A DNA stretch of 18,338 nucleotides, from NCBI GenBank assembly GCA_002377245.1, contig DFPL01000155.1, forward strand, positions 1-18,338, written 5' to 3'. The position numbers and the translations under genes are program-made. The stretch is from Enterobacteriaceae bacterium UBA3516 (lineage in GTDB: Bacteria; Pseudomonadota; Gammaproteobacteria; Enterobacterales; Enterobacteriaceae). This document shows, in pieces, positions 6,351-13,481 of the stretch. Every line of letters begins with the position of its first letter. Position 1 is the stretch's first letter. The notes under the pieces were generated by a model. It was given only the letters and a program-made list of their open reading frames with translations. It searched no databases and was not told the DNA's origin.

Positions 6351-6464
6351 AGAGTTTCAGACAACAGAAGCGGGTAGCCAACGGCGGTTAACCGGCTTCA
6401 TGGATAAAGGCGTCCTTTGGTGCGAAAGCATCAATGGGCGCTTTTTTTTGCTTTGGGAGTGCAT
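6351..6464 (+). ncRNA. nasF leader: ANTAR-type NasR-binding attenuator RNA
   Basis: The transcribed leader contains two stem-loops with hexanucleotide loops, followed by a terminator. Stem 1 uses 6367-6379 and 6386-6399 (12 pairs, one bulge, one G-G mismatch) with loop AACGGC at 6380-6385. Stem 2 uses GGAT (6402-6405) and GTCC (6412-6415) with loop AAAGGC at 6406-6411. Both loops have A at position 1 and G at position 4, the bases conserved in ANTAR target RNAs. The right arm and part of the loop of stem 2 are also part of the terminator's left arm, so the two are mutually exclusive. NasR binding should hold stem 2 and allow read-through in nitrate or nitrite. Confidence 0.85.
6410..6449 (+). 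terminator. Regulated intrinsic terminator in the nasF leader
   Basis: Fourteen-base arms (6410-6423 and 6428-6441) pair with a single T-T mismatch and two G-U pairs, closed by a GAAA tetraloop and followed directly by eight Ts (6442-6449). It ends 16 bases before the nasF ATG. It should stop both sigma54-initiated transcripts and any read-through from nasR unless NasR is active. Confidence 0.92.
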
Positions 6465-7724
6465 ATGGGCGATTCACACATTTTCTTATCACGACGGCGT
6501 TTCTTACAGGCCGGGGCCGCGCTGGGCGGCGCCATGCTGCTGCCAGGCCTGATGCAGTCAGCATGGGCTGGCGGTTCGGACAAACCAGAACAGACCACGG
6601 TGCGCGTTGGCTTTATTCCGCTTACCGACTGCGCGCCGCTGGTCATTGCGGCACTGAAAGGGTTCGATAAGAAATACGGCATTACGCTGGTGCCGACCAA
6701 AGAGGCCAGTTGGGCGGCGGTGCGCGATAAGCTGGTATCCGGCGAACTGGATGCGGCCCACATTCTCTATGGGCTGCTTTATGGTCTGGAGCTGGGTCTT
6801 GCGGGCAAACCGCAGGCGATGGCGAACCTGATGACGCTGAACCAGAACGGGCAGGGGATCACGCTCTCTGCCGATCTGCTTGAGAAGGGCGTTACCCATG
6901 TGGAAAGCCTGAAAACGCTGGTTGGGCAAAGCGAACCGGGGACCTACACCTTCGCACATACCTTCCCGACAGGCACCCATGCCATGTGGCTCTATTACTG
7001 GCTGGCCAGCGGCGGGATTAACCCCTTTACCGACATCCGTACCGTGGTGGTGCCACCGCCGCAGATGGTAATGAACATGCGTATTGGCAATATGGTCGGC
7101 TTTTGCGTTGGCGAACCCTGGAATGCCCGCGCCATCAACGACCGCATCGGTTTTACGGCGGCGACCAGTCAATCCATCTGGCCGGATCACCCGGAAAAGA
7201 TCCTCGGTACCCGCAGCGCCTGGGTGGAGCAAAATCCGAACACCGCCCGCGCGCTGGTATGTGCGGTGATGGAGGCGGCGCGCTGGATTGATGCATCCCC
7301 GGAAAACCGTCGTGAAACCGCCCGCATTCTCTCTCGTCGCGCCTGGCTCAACACCAAAGAGCAGTACCTCACCGGGCGCATGCTGGGAGAGTACGAGAAC
7401 GGGGCAGGTCAGCGCTGGCAGGACGCCCACGCCATCCGCTTCTTTAATGAGGGGCAGGTGAACTACCCCTGGCTTTCCGACGGCATGTGGTTCTTAACCC
7501 AGTTCCGCCGCTGGGGATTACTGAAATCGGCCCCGGACTACACGGCGATTGCCAGCCGCATTAACCGCATCGACGTCTGGAAAGAGGCCGCCACCGCCCT
7601 CGGCGACATTTCCATACCGTCCAGCAGCTTGCGCACCAGCACGCTGATGGACGGCACCCGCTGGACCGGCGAATCGCCGGAACAGTACGCAACCGGTTTT
7701 TCCCTTCAACGCACAGGGGTCTGA
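6465..7724 (+). CDS. nasF: NasF, nitrate/nitrite ABC transporter substrate-binding protein
   Basis: A 419-residue periplasmic binding protein of the NrtA/CmpA family that captures nitrate and nitrite. The N-terminus carries a twin-arginine signal (SRRRFLQAG at residues 9-17), a hydrophobic segment, and a probable cleavage site after SAWA (residue 35), so export is by the Tat pathway. The mature part has family hallmarks such as VRVGFIPLTDCAPLVIA near its start, and FPTGTHAMWLYYWLASGG and NMVGFCVGEPWNARAI in the middle. The frame opens at a TTG at 6417, inside the terminator stem. The ATG at 6465 is preferred because GGGAG is 5 bases upstream and the Tat signal follows at once. It is the first gene of the five-gene operon, and nasE starts one base after its stop codon. 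Confidence 0.95.
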   Translation: MGDSHIFLSRRRFLQAGAALGGAMLLPGLMQSAWAGGSDKPEQTTVRVGFIPLTDCAPLVIAALKGFDKKYGITLVPTKEASWAAVRDKLVSGELDAAHILYGLLYGLELGLAGKPQAMANLMTLNQNGQGITLSADLLEKGVTHVESLKTLVGQSEPGTYTFAHTFPTGTHAMWLYYWLASGGINPFTDIRTVVVPPPQMVMNMRIGNMVGFCVGEPWNARAINDRIGFTAATSQSIWPDHPEKILGTRSAWVEQNPNTARALVCAVMEAARWIDASPENRRETARILSRRAWLNTKEQYLTGRMLGEYENGAGQRWQDAHAIRFFNEGQVNYPWLSDGMWFLTQFRRWGLLKSAPDYTAIASRINRIDVWKEAATALGDISIPSSSLRTSTLMDGTRWTGESPEQYATGFSLQRTGV

Positions 7725-7725
7725 A

Positions 7726-8607
7726 ATGAAACACGCACATAAACTTCAGCGCGTCGAAACCGCGCCCGCCACTGCTGAGGTATTGGTCATGCCTGCCGTA
7801 CAGGTGCGCCGCAGCACACCGGCCTGGTCGAGAAAGGCCCGCGCGCTGGCAGAACGCATCTTCCCGGGTCTGTTAGGTCTGGGGCTGCTGCTGGTGGCCT
7901 GGCAGCTGGCGGCCATTAACAGCAAAGGCTTTCCGACACCGCTCAGTACCCTTGACTCCGCGATAACGATTTTTGCCGACCCGTTCTACCGCGACGGGCC
8001 AAACGATATGGGCATTGGCTGGAACGTGCTGGCCTCCCTGCAACGCGTGGGTATCGGTTTCGGCCTCGCGGCACTGGTGGGCATTCCGCTGGGCTTTCTG
8101 ATCGGCCGCTTTGTCTTTTTCGCCCGCATGTTTAATCCGCTGATTGCGCTGCTGCGTCCGGTTAGCCCCCTGGCCTGGTTGCCGATTGGTCTGTTGCTGT
8201 TCCAGAAAGCGGAGCCTGCCTCAAGCTGGACCATTTTTATTTGTTCCATTTGGCCGATGGTGATCAATACCGCCGAAGGAGTCAGACGTATTCCTGAGGA
8301 TTACCTCAACGTGGCCCGTGTGCTGCAACTTTCCGAATGGACGGTGATGCGCCGCATTCTCTTCCCTGCGGTCTTACCCGCCGTGTTGACCGGCGTGCGT
8401 CTGTCGATTGGTATCGCCTGGCTGGTGATCGTGGCCGCCGAGATGCTGACCGGGGGCTTAGGGATCGGTTTCTGGATCTGGAACGAATGGAACAACCTCA
8501 ATGTGGAAAACATTCTGATCGCCATCGTCATTATCGGCGTTGTGGGCCTGCTGCTGGAGCAGGGGCTGATGCTGGTGGCACGTCGTTTTAGCTGGCAGGA
8601 GAAATAA
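7726..8607 (+). CDS. nasE: NasE, nitrate/nitrite ABC transporter permease
   Basis: A 293-residue inner-membrane permease of the NrtB/SsuC type (BPD_transp_1 fold). After a hydrophilic N-terminal stretch of about 45 residues come several membrane segments, starting with FPGLLGLGLLLVAWQLAA. The EAA-type loop that contacts the ATPase is visible near 185-205 (EGVRRIPEDYLNVARVLQLS). Hydrophobic segments continue to the C-terminus (ILIAIVIIGVVGLLLEQG). Its start follows the nasF stop after one base, with the ribosome site (AGGGG) inside the end of nasF. nasD begins two bases after its stop, so translation is probably coupled. It works with NasF and NasD as the uptake system. Confidence 0.95.
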   Translation: MKHAHKLQRVETAPATAEVLVMPAVQVRRSTPAWSRKARALAERIFPGLLGLGLLLVAWQLAAINSKGFPTPLSTLDSAITIFADPFYRDGPNDMGIGWNVLASLQRVGIGFGLAALVGIPLGFLIGRFVFFARMFNPLIALLRPVSPLAWLPIGLLLFQKAEPASSWTIFICSIWPMVINTAEGVRRIPEDYLNVARVLQLSEWTVMRRILFPAVLPAVLTGVRLSIGIAWLVIVAAEMLTGGLGIGFWIWNEWNNLNVENILIAIVIIGVVGLLLEQGLMLVARRFSWQEK

Positions 8608-8609
8608 TC

Positions 8610-9404
8610 ATGAGCATGAAACCCTTAATTCAGGTCCAGGCCGTCAGCCAGCGCTTCTCAACCGCCGGTGGCGACTTTGTGGCGCTGCAAAACGTCTCCT
8701 TTGACATTCATGAAGGCGAAACCGTCAGCCTGATTGGTCACTCCGGCTGCGGTAAATCGACGCTGCTGAATCTGATCGCCGGTATCACGCTGCCGACCGA
8801 AGGCGGGCTTATCTGCGACAACCGTGAAATCGCCGGGCCTGGCCCCGAGCGGGCGGTGGTGTTTCAGAACCACTCGTTACTGCCGTGGCTCACCTGTTTT
8901 GACAACGTGGCGCTGGCGGTGGACCAGGTATTTCGCCGCACCATGAACAAAGCTGAGCGCCGGGAGTGGATTGAACACAATCTGGAGCGGGTGCAGATGG
9001 GGCATGCCATCCACAAGCGCCCCGGGGAGATCTCCGGCGGGATGAAGCAGCGCGTCGGCATCGCCCGTGCGCTGGCGATGAAGCCCAAAGTGCTGTTGAT
9101 GGATGAACCCTTCGGTGCGCTGGATGCGCTGACCCGAGCGCATTTGCAGGACACGGTGATGCACATTCAACAGTCGCTCAACACCACCATCGTGCTGATT
9201 ACCCATGATGTTGACGAAGCCGTTCTGCTTTCTGACCGGGTGCTGATGATGACTAACGGCCCGGCGGCGACGGTGGGGGAAATCGTTAACGTTACTCTGC
9301 CGCGCCCGCGCAATCGGGTGCAACTGGCGGACGACAGCCGTTACCACGCCCTGCGCCAGCAGATCCTGCAGTTCCTTTACGAAAAACAGCCGAAAGCGGC
9401 CTGA
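8610..9404 (+). CDS. nasD: NasD, nitrate/nitrite ABC transporter ATP-binding protein
   Basis: A 264-residue cytoplasmic ATPase of the NrtD/SsuB type. Walker A is GHSGCGKST (43-51), the Q-loop glutamine is Q86, the signature is SGGMKQR (142-148), Walker B is VLLMDEP (161-167), and the switch histidine is in THD (H199). All catalytic elements are intact. It lacks the C-terminal binding-protein-like extension found in cyanobacterial NrtC, so it is the short NrtD form and probably acts as a homodimer. Its ATG is preceded by GGAGA, and the next gene starts 9 bases after its stop. Confidence 0.95.
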   Translation: MSMKPLIQVQAVSQRFSTAGGDFVALQNVSFDIHEGETVSLIGHSGCGKSTLLNLIAGITLPTEGGLICDNREIAGPGPERAVVFQNHSLLPWLTCFDNVALAVDQVFRRTMNKAERREWIEHNLERVQMGHAIHKRPGEISGGMKQRVGIARALAMKPKVLLMDEPFGALDALTRAHLQDTVMHIQQSLNTTIVLITHDVDEAVLLSDRVLMMTNGPAATVGEIVNVTLPRPRNRVQLADDSRYHALRQQILQFLYEKQPKAA

Positions 9405-9413
9405 GGAAAGCGG

Positions 9414-12400
9414 ATGACGACGCGACTGGTCATTATCGGCAACGGCATGGCGGCAACCCGCCTTGTCGAAAGGCTCACGCAGTCCGGCAGCCGACGCTTC
9501 GCCATCACCCTGATTGGCGACGAGCCGACGCAGGCCTATAACCGCATTCAGCTTTCGCCAGTGCTCAGCGGGGAGAAGGCCTTTGCTGACACCGTACTGC
9601 ACACGGATGAGTGGTACGCAGAACGCCACATTACCGTGCTGCGTGGTGAACGGGTTAGCGACGTAGACCTCTCCGCTCGCCAGCTCAGAACGGACTGCCG
9701 TTTGCTGGCGTGGGATGAACTGGTGTTTGCCACCGGCTCCGTGCCCTTTGTGCCGCCGATACCGGGGCATGACTTACCGCATGTGACGTCTTTCCGCACC
9801 CTTGCTGACGTTAACGCGATTCTGGCGGGATGCGGGCCGGTTGTAGTGCTCGGTGGCGGCGTGTTAGGCGTAGAAGCGGCCGCTGCACTTCGCCGTAATA
9901 GTGACAGTGTCACGCTTGTCAATCGCGCAGGCTGGCTGATGGAGCAGCAGCTTGACCCGCAGGCGGGGGCTTTACTGGCCACGCATCTTACCGCCCGGGG
10001 TATCGACTGCGTGCTGTCTGCTGGCATCAGTGCCATCAACAAAAACAGCGTCACCCTGACCACCGGACGCGTGGTTTCGGCCACCCGTGTGGTTATGGCA
10101 ACCGGTGTGCGCCCGGCGACTGCCCTTGCTGAACGCAGTGGCCTGGCGTGCGCTCGCGGCATTGTGGTGGACGGGCAGATGCGCACCTCAGTCGGCGGCG
10201 TCAGCGCCATTGGCGAGTGTTGTGAAATCGACGGGCAGACCTGGGGCCTGGTTGCCCCCTGTTTTGAACAGGCGAACGTGCTGGCGGCGCGCCTGCTGGG
10301 TGAAGCGCAGGCTGATTTTGCCTGGCAGGACAGCGGTACCCGTCTCAAGGTCACCGGCATCGATCTGTTCAGCGCCGGGCGCGTAGAGGCCGATAAGGAC
10401 GATGACGTCTGGACCACCTTCGATCCGCTCAGCGGCCATTACCGTCGTTTACTCCTCGCCAACGGACAACTGAAAGGCGTGCTGCTGATGGGCGATTGCA
10501 CCAGTGCCGCCGCGCTCACCCAACGAATCAATACGCCGGAAACGCCGCAGGCAGACTGGCTATTCGACAACTTTTCAGCGCAGCCAGAGGCTGCAGGACT
10601 CTTAATGATGACAAAACCCACGCTGGTTGTGGTCGGGCATGGCATGGTCGGCCACCATTTTCTTGAGCAATGCGTTAGCCGTAATCTTCATCAGGAATAC
10701 CACATTGTGGTATTTGGCGCGGAGCAATATGCCGCTTACGATCGCGTGCATCTTTCCGAGTATTTTGCCGGGCGCAGCGCTGACTCCCTCTCGATGGTGC
10801 AAGGCGATTTCTTCGCCGAAAACGGAATCGAACTGCATCTCTCCCGTCAGGTTGTGGACATAGACCGGGACCTGAAGGTGGTGCGCGATGCCAAAGGGCA
10901 TGAGACCCACTGGGATAAACTGGTGCTGGCAACCGGTTCGTACCCCTTCGTGCCGCCGGTGCCGGGCCATGACAGTGAAGGTTGCTTTGTTTACCGTACC
11001 CTGGATGACCTCGATGACATTGCACGTCGGGCAAAAAATGCCACGCGTGGCGTGGTGATTGGTGGCGGTCTGCTGGGACTTGAAGCCGCCAATGCGCTCA
11101 AACAGCTAGGGCTGGAAACTCACGTGGTCGAGTTTGCCCCCGCGCTGATGGCGGTACAACTGGATGAACAGGGCGGCGCCATGCTGCGCCAGAAAATCAC
11201 TGCGCTGGGTGTTCAGGTGCACACCTGTAAATCTACGCGTGACATTGTCACTTCTACGGATGGCCTGACGCTTCATTTTGCAGACGGCGAAAGTCTCAAC
11301 ACCGATATGGTGGTCTTCTCTGCCGGTATCCGCCCGCAGGACGCACTGGCACGGGGCTGTGATTTGCAACTGGGCGAGCGTGGCGGCATCTCTATTGATA
11401 ACCAGTGTTGCACCTCGGATAAAGACATTTTCGCCATCGGCGAGTGCGCGGTATGGGAAGGCAAAGTCTACGGCCTCGTGGCGCCGGGGTATCAGATGGC
11501 GCGGGTGGTAGCGGCCCGTCTCAGCGGCGAAACGCTGCCATTTAGCGGTGCGGATATGAGCACCAAACTTAAGCTGCTGGGTGTGGATGTTGCATCATTT
11601 GGCGATGCGCACGGGCGTGCACCGGGCTGCCTCAGCTACCAGTGGACCGACGGTCCGGCACAAGTCTATAAGAAAATCGTGGTCAGCGAAGACGGTAAAC
11701 GGCTCCTTGGTGGGGTGCTGGTGGGTGATGCCAGCGAATACGCGACCTTGCTGCAGATGATGTTGAACGACATGGCGTTGCCTGCCCGGCCGGAGAGTCT
11801 GATCCTGCCTGCGCTGGCGGGCAGTGCGCCGAAGGCGCCTGGCGTCGCCGCACTCCCGGAGAGCGCGCAGTTGTGCTCCTGCCATAACGTCACGAAAGGC
11901 GATATTTGTGCTGCGGTGAGTCAAGGCGCCACCGATATGAGCGCTATCAAAAGCTGTACCAAAGCCGCCACCGGCTGCGGTGGTTGTAGCGCCCTGGTGA
12001 AACAGGTGATGGAGTACCAACTGACGCAGCAGGGCGTGGAGGTGAAAAAGGACGTCTGCGAACATTTCCCCTATTCGCGTCAGGAGCTGCATCATCTGGT
12101 GCGCGTGAACCACATTCGCACTTTCGCTCAGTTGCTCAGCCGCTATGGTCGCGGTCACGGCTGCGAGGTCTGTAAGCCGCTGGTAGGGTCGATTCTGGCC
12201 TCCTGCTGGAACGAGTATCTGCTTAAACCGGCGCATCTGCCGCTGCAGGACACCAACGATCGCTACTTTGCCAATATTCAGAAAGACGGCACCTATTCCA
12301 TCGTGCCGCGCATGCCCGCCGGGGAAGTCACGCCGGATGGCCTGATCGCCATCGGGCAGATTGCCAAACGCTATCAGTTGTACAGCAAAGTGACCGGCGG

Positions 12401-13481
12401 CCAGCGTATCGATCTCTTTGGTGCGCGCCTTGAAGAACTGCCGGCTATCTGGTCTGAACTGGTGGCCGCCGGATTCGAAACCGGCCACGCCTACGGCAAG
12501 TCGCTGCGTACGGTAAAATCCTGCGTCGGCTCAACCTGGTGCCGCTACGGCGTCCAGGATTCCACCGGACTGGCCGTGACTCTTGAACACCGCTACAAAG
12601 GGCTGCGTGCGCCACACAAAATCAAAATGGCCGTGTCCGGTTGCACGCGCGAGTGCGCCGAAGCGCAGGGGAAAGATGTCGGGGTGATCGCCACCGATAA
12701 AGGCTGGAATCTCTACGTTTGCGGTAATGGCGGCATGAAACCACGCCATGCGGATCTGTTTGCCAGCGATCTGGATGAAGTGACGCTTATTCGCACCATC
12801 GACCGTTTTTTGATGTTTTATATCCGCACTGCCGATCGTCTGCAGCGTACCAGTACCTGGCTTGATAACCTCGAAGGCGGCATCGACTATCTGCGTGACG
12901 TGATCCTCAACGACAGCCTACAGATGGGCAGTGAACTCGAAGAGGAGATGGCGCGCGTGGTCGACAGCTACCAGTGTGAATGGCAAACCACGCTCAACGA
13001 TCCAGACCGCGTCGCGCTTTTCCGCTCTTATGTGAACAGCGATAAGCCCGATGAAGCGGTTTATCGCGAAACCATGCGTGAGCAACCGCAACGCGCCCCG
13101 GCACCCGCCTGGCAGGAAGGAGCAACCTCAACACGCCCGTGGCAGGCCATATGCACGCTGGATGAGATCCCGGAGCAGGCCGGCATTGGTGCGCGCCTTG
13201 GCGATCGTCAGATAGCGCTCTTCCGCTTTGGCGAATCAGTGTATGCGCTGGATAACCACGAACCTGGCAGTCAGGCCTGGGTACTCTCCCGCGGCCTGCT
13301 GGGCGACAGCAACGGCGAGCCGATGGTCATTTCTCCTCTGTACAAACAGCGCATCCGCCTGCGGGACGGCTGCAGTATGGACAATGGAGAGCCTGCCGTA
13401 CGCGCCTGGCCCGTTAAAGTCGAGGGCGGAAAGGTCTGGGTCGGCAATCAGGCGTTGCTGATGCGTGCGGAGGCTTCATGA
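9414..13481 (+). CDS. nasB: NasC-NasB fusion: nitrate reductase flavoprotein plus NAD(P)H nitrite reductase
   Basis: One uninterrupted frame of 1355 codons. Residues 1-397 correspond to NasC, which passes electrons from NADH to NasA. It has FAD motif IIGNGMAATRL near 6-16 and NAD motif VLGGGVLGVEAA near 144-155. Residues 398-1355 (958 residues) match NasB/NirB in length and domain order. They carry a second FAD/NAD module (VVVGHGMVGHHF near 402; VIGGGLLGLEAA near 547). A BFD-like [2Fe-2S] domain follows (C821, C823, C855, C858), then a region with C917 and C920. The siroheme/[4Fe-4S] cysteines are C1037, C1043, C1077 and C1081. A NirD-like C-terminal domain (about 1238-1350) lacks Rieske ligands. 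NasB reduces nitrite to ammonium. K. oxytoca nasC and nasB were described as separate genes. The ATG has GAGG 7 bases upstream, and nasA overlaps the end. Confidence 0.93.
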   Translation: MTTRLVIIGNGMAATRLVERLTQSGSRRFAITLIGDEPTQAYNRIQLSPVLSGEKAFADTVLHTDEWYAERHITVLRGERVSDVDLSARQLRTDCRLLAWDELVFATGSVPFVPPIPGHDLPHVTSFRTLADVNAILAGCGPVVVLGGGVLGVEAAAALRRNSDSVTLVNRAGWLMEQQLDPQAGALLATHLTARGIDCVLSAGISAINKNSVTLTTGRVVSATRVVMATGVRPATALAERSGLACARGIVVDGQMRTSVGGVSAIGECCEIDGQTWGLVAPCFEQANVLAARLLGEAQADFAWQDSGTRLKVTGIDLFSAGRVEADKDDDVWTTFDPLSGHYRRLLLANGQLKGVLLMGDCTSAAALTQRINTPETPQADWLFDNFSAQPEAAGLLMMTKPTLVVVGHGMVGHHFLEQCVSRNLHQEYHIVVFGAEQYAAYDRVHLSEYFAGRSADSLSMVQGDFFAENGIELHLSRQVVDIDRDLKVVRDAKGHETHWDKLVLATGSYPFVPPVPGHDSEGCFVYRTLDDLDDIARRAKNATRGVVIGGGLLGLEAANALKQLGLETHVVEFAPALMAVQLDEQGGAMLRQKITALGVQVHTCKSTRDIVTSTDGLTLHFADGESLNTDMVVFSAGIRPQDALARGCDLQLGERGGISIDNQCCTSDKDIFAIGECAVWEGKVYGLVAPGYQMARVVAARLSGETLPFSGADMSTKLKLLGVDVASFGDAHGRAPGCLSYQWTDGPAQVYKKIVVSEDGKRLLGGVLVGDASEYATLLQMMLNDMALPARPESLILPALAGSAPKAPGVAALPESAQLCSCHNVTKGDICAAVSQGATDMSAIKSCTKAATGCGGCSALVKQVMEYQLTQQGVEVKKDVCEHFPYSRQELHHLVRVNHIRTFAQLLSRYGRGHGCEVCKPLVGSILASCWNEYLLKPAHLPLQDTNDRYFANIQKDGTYSIVPRMPAGEVTPDGLIAIGQIAKRYQLYSKVTGGQRIDLFGARLEELPAIWSELVAAGFETGHAYGKSLRTVKSCVGSTWCRYGVQDSTGLAVTLEHRYKGLRAPHKIKMAVSGCTRECAEAQGKDVGVIATDKGWNLYVCGNGGMKPRHADLFASDLDEVTLIRTIDRFLMFYIRTADRLQRTSTWLDNLEGGIDYLRDVILNDSLQMGSELEEEMARVVDSYQCEWQTTLNDPDRVALFRSYVNSDKPDEAVYRETMREQPQRAPAPAWQEGATSTRPWQAICTLDEIPEQAGIGARLGDRQIALFRFGESVYALDNHEPGSQAWVLSRGLLGDSNGEPMVISPLYKQRIRLRDGCSMDNGEPAVRAWPVKVEGGKVWVGNQALLMRAEAS
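10595..10610 (+). promoter_or_regulatory. Internal ribosome site and tandem ATG at the NasC/NasB junction
   Basis: AGGA (10595-10598) stands six bases before an in-frame ATG (10605), followed at once by a second ATG (10608). Initiation here would give a free 958-residue NasB, the size of the separate Klebsiella protein. In the +1 frame the same bases read TAA TGA TGA, which looks like the stop region of an ancestral separate nasC. Confidence 0.6.

Noticed and set aside
6417..6464. Upstream TTG start extending NasF by 16 residues
   Set aside because: It lies inside the terminator stem, has no ribosome site, and would bury the Tat signal behind extra residues.
6558..7430. 290-codon minus-strand open frame opposite nasF
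   Set aside because: It is antisense to a gene with clear family motifs, has no recognisable domain, and is rich in Arg, Gly and His as expected for a shadow of GC-rich coding sequence.
8877..9770. 297-codon minus-strand open frame across nasD and nasC
   Set aside because: It spans the junction of two well supported genes and has no ribosome site or family likeness.
9548..10417. 289-codon minus-strand open frame opposite nasC
   Set aside because: Low-complexity Ser/Arg/Pro composition and full overlap with the flavoprotein domain indicate a shadow frame.
11595..12488. 297-codon minus-strand open frame opposite nasB
   Set aside because: Shadow of the siroheme reductase region, with no recognisable motif.
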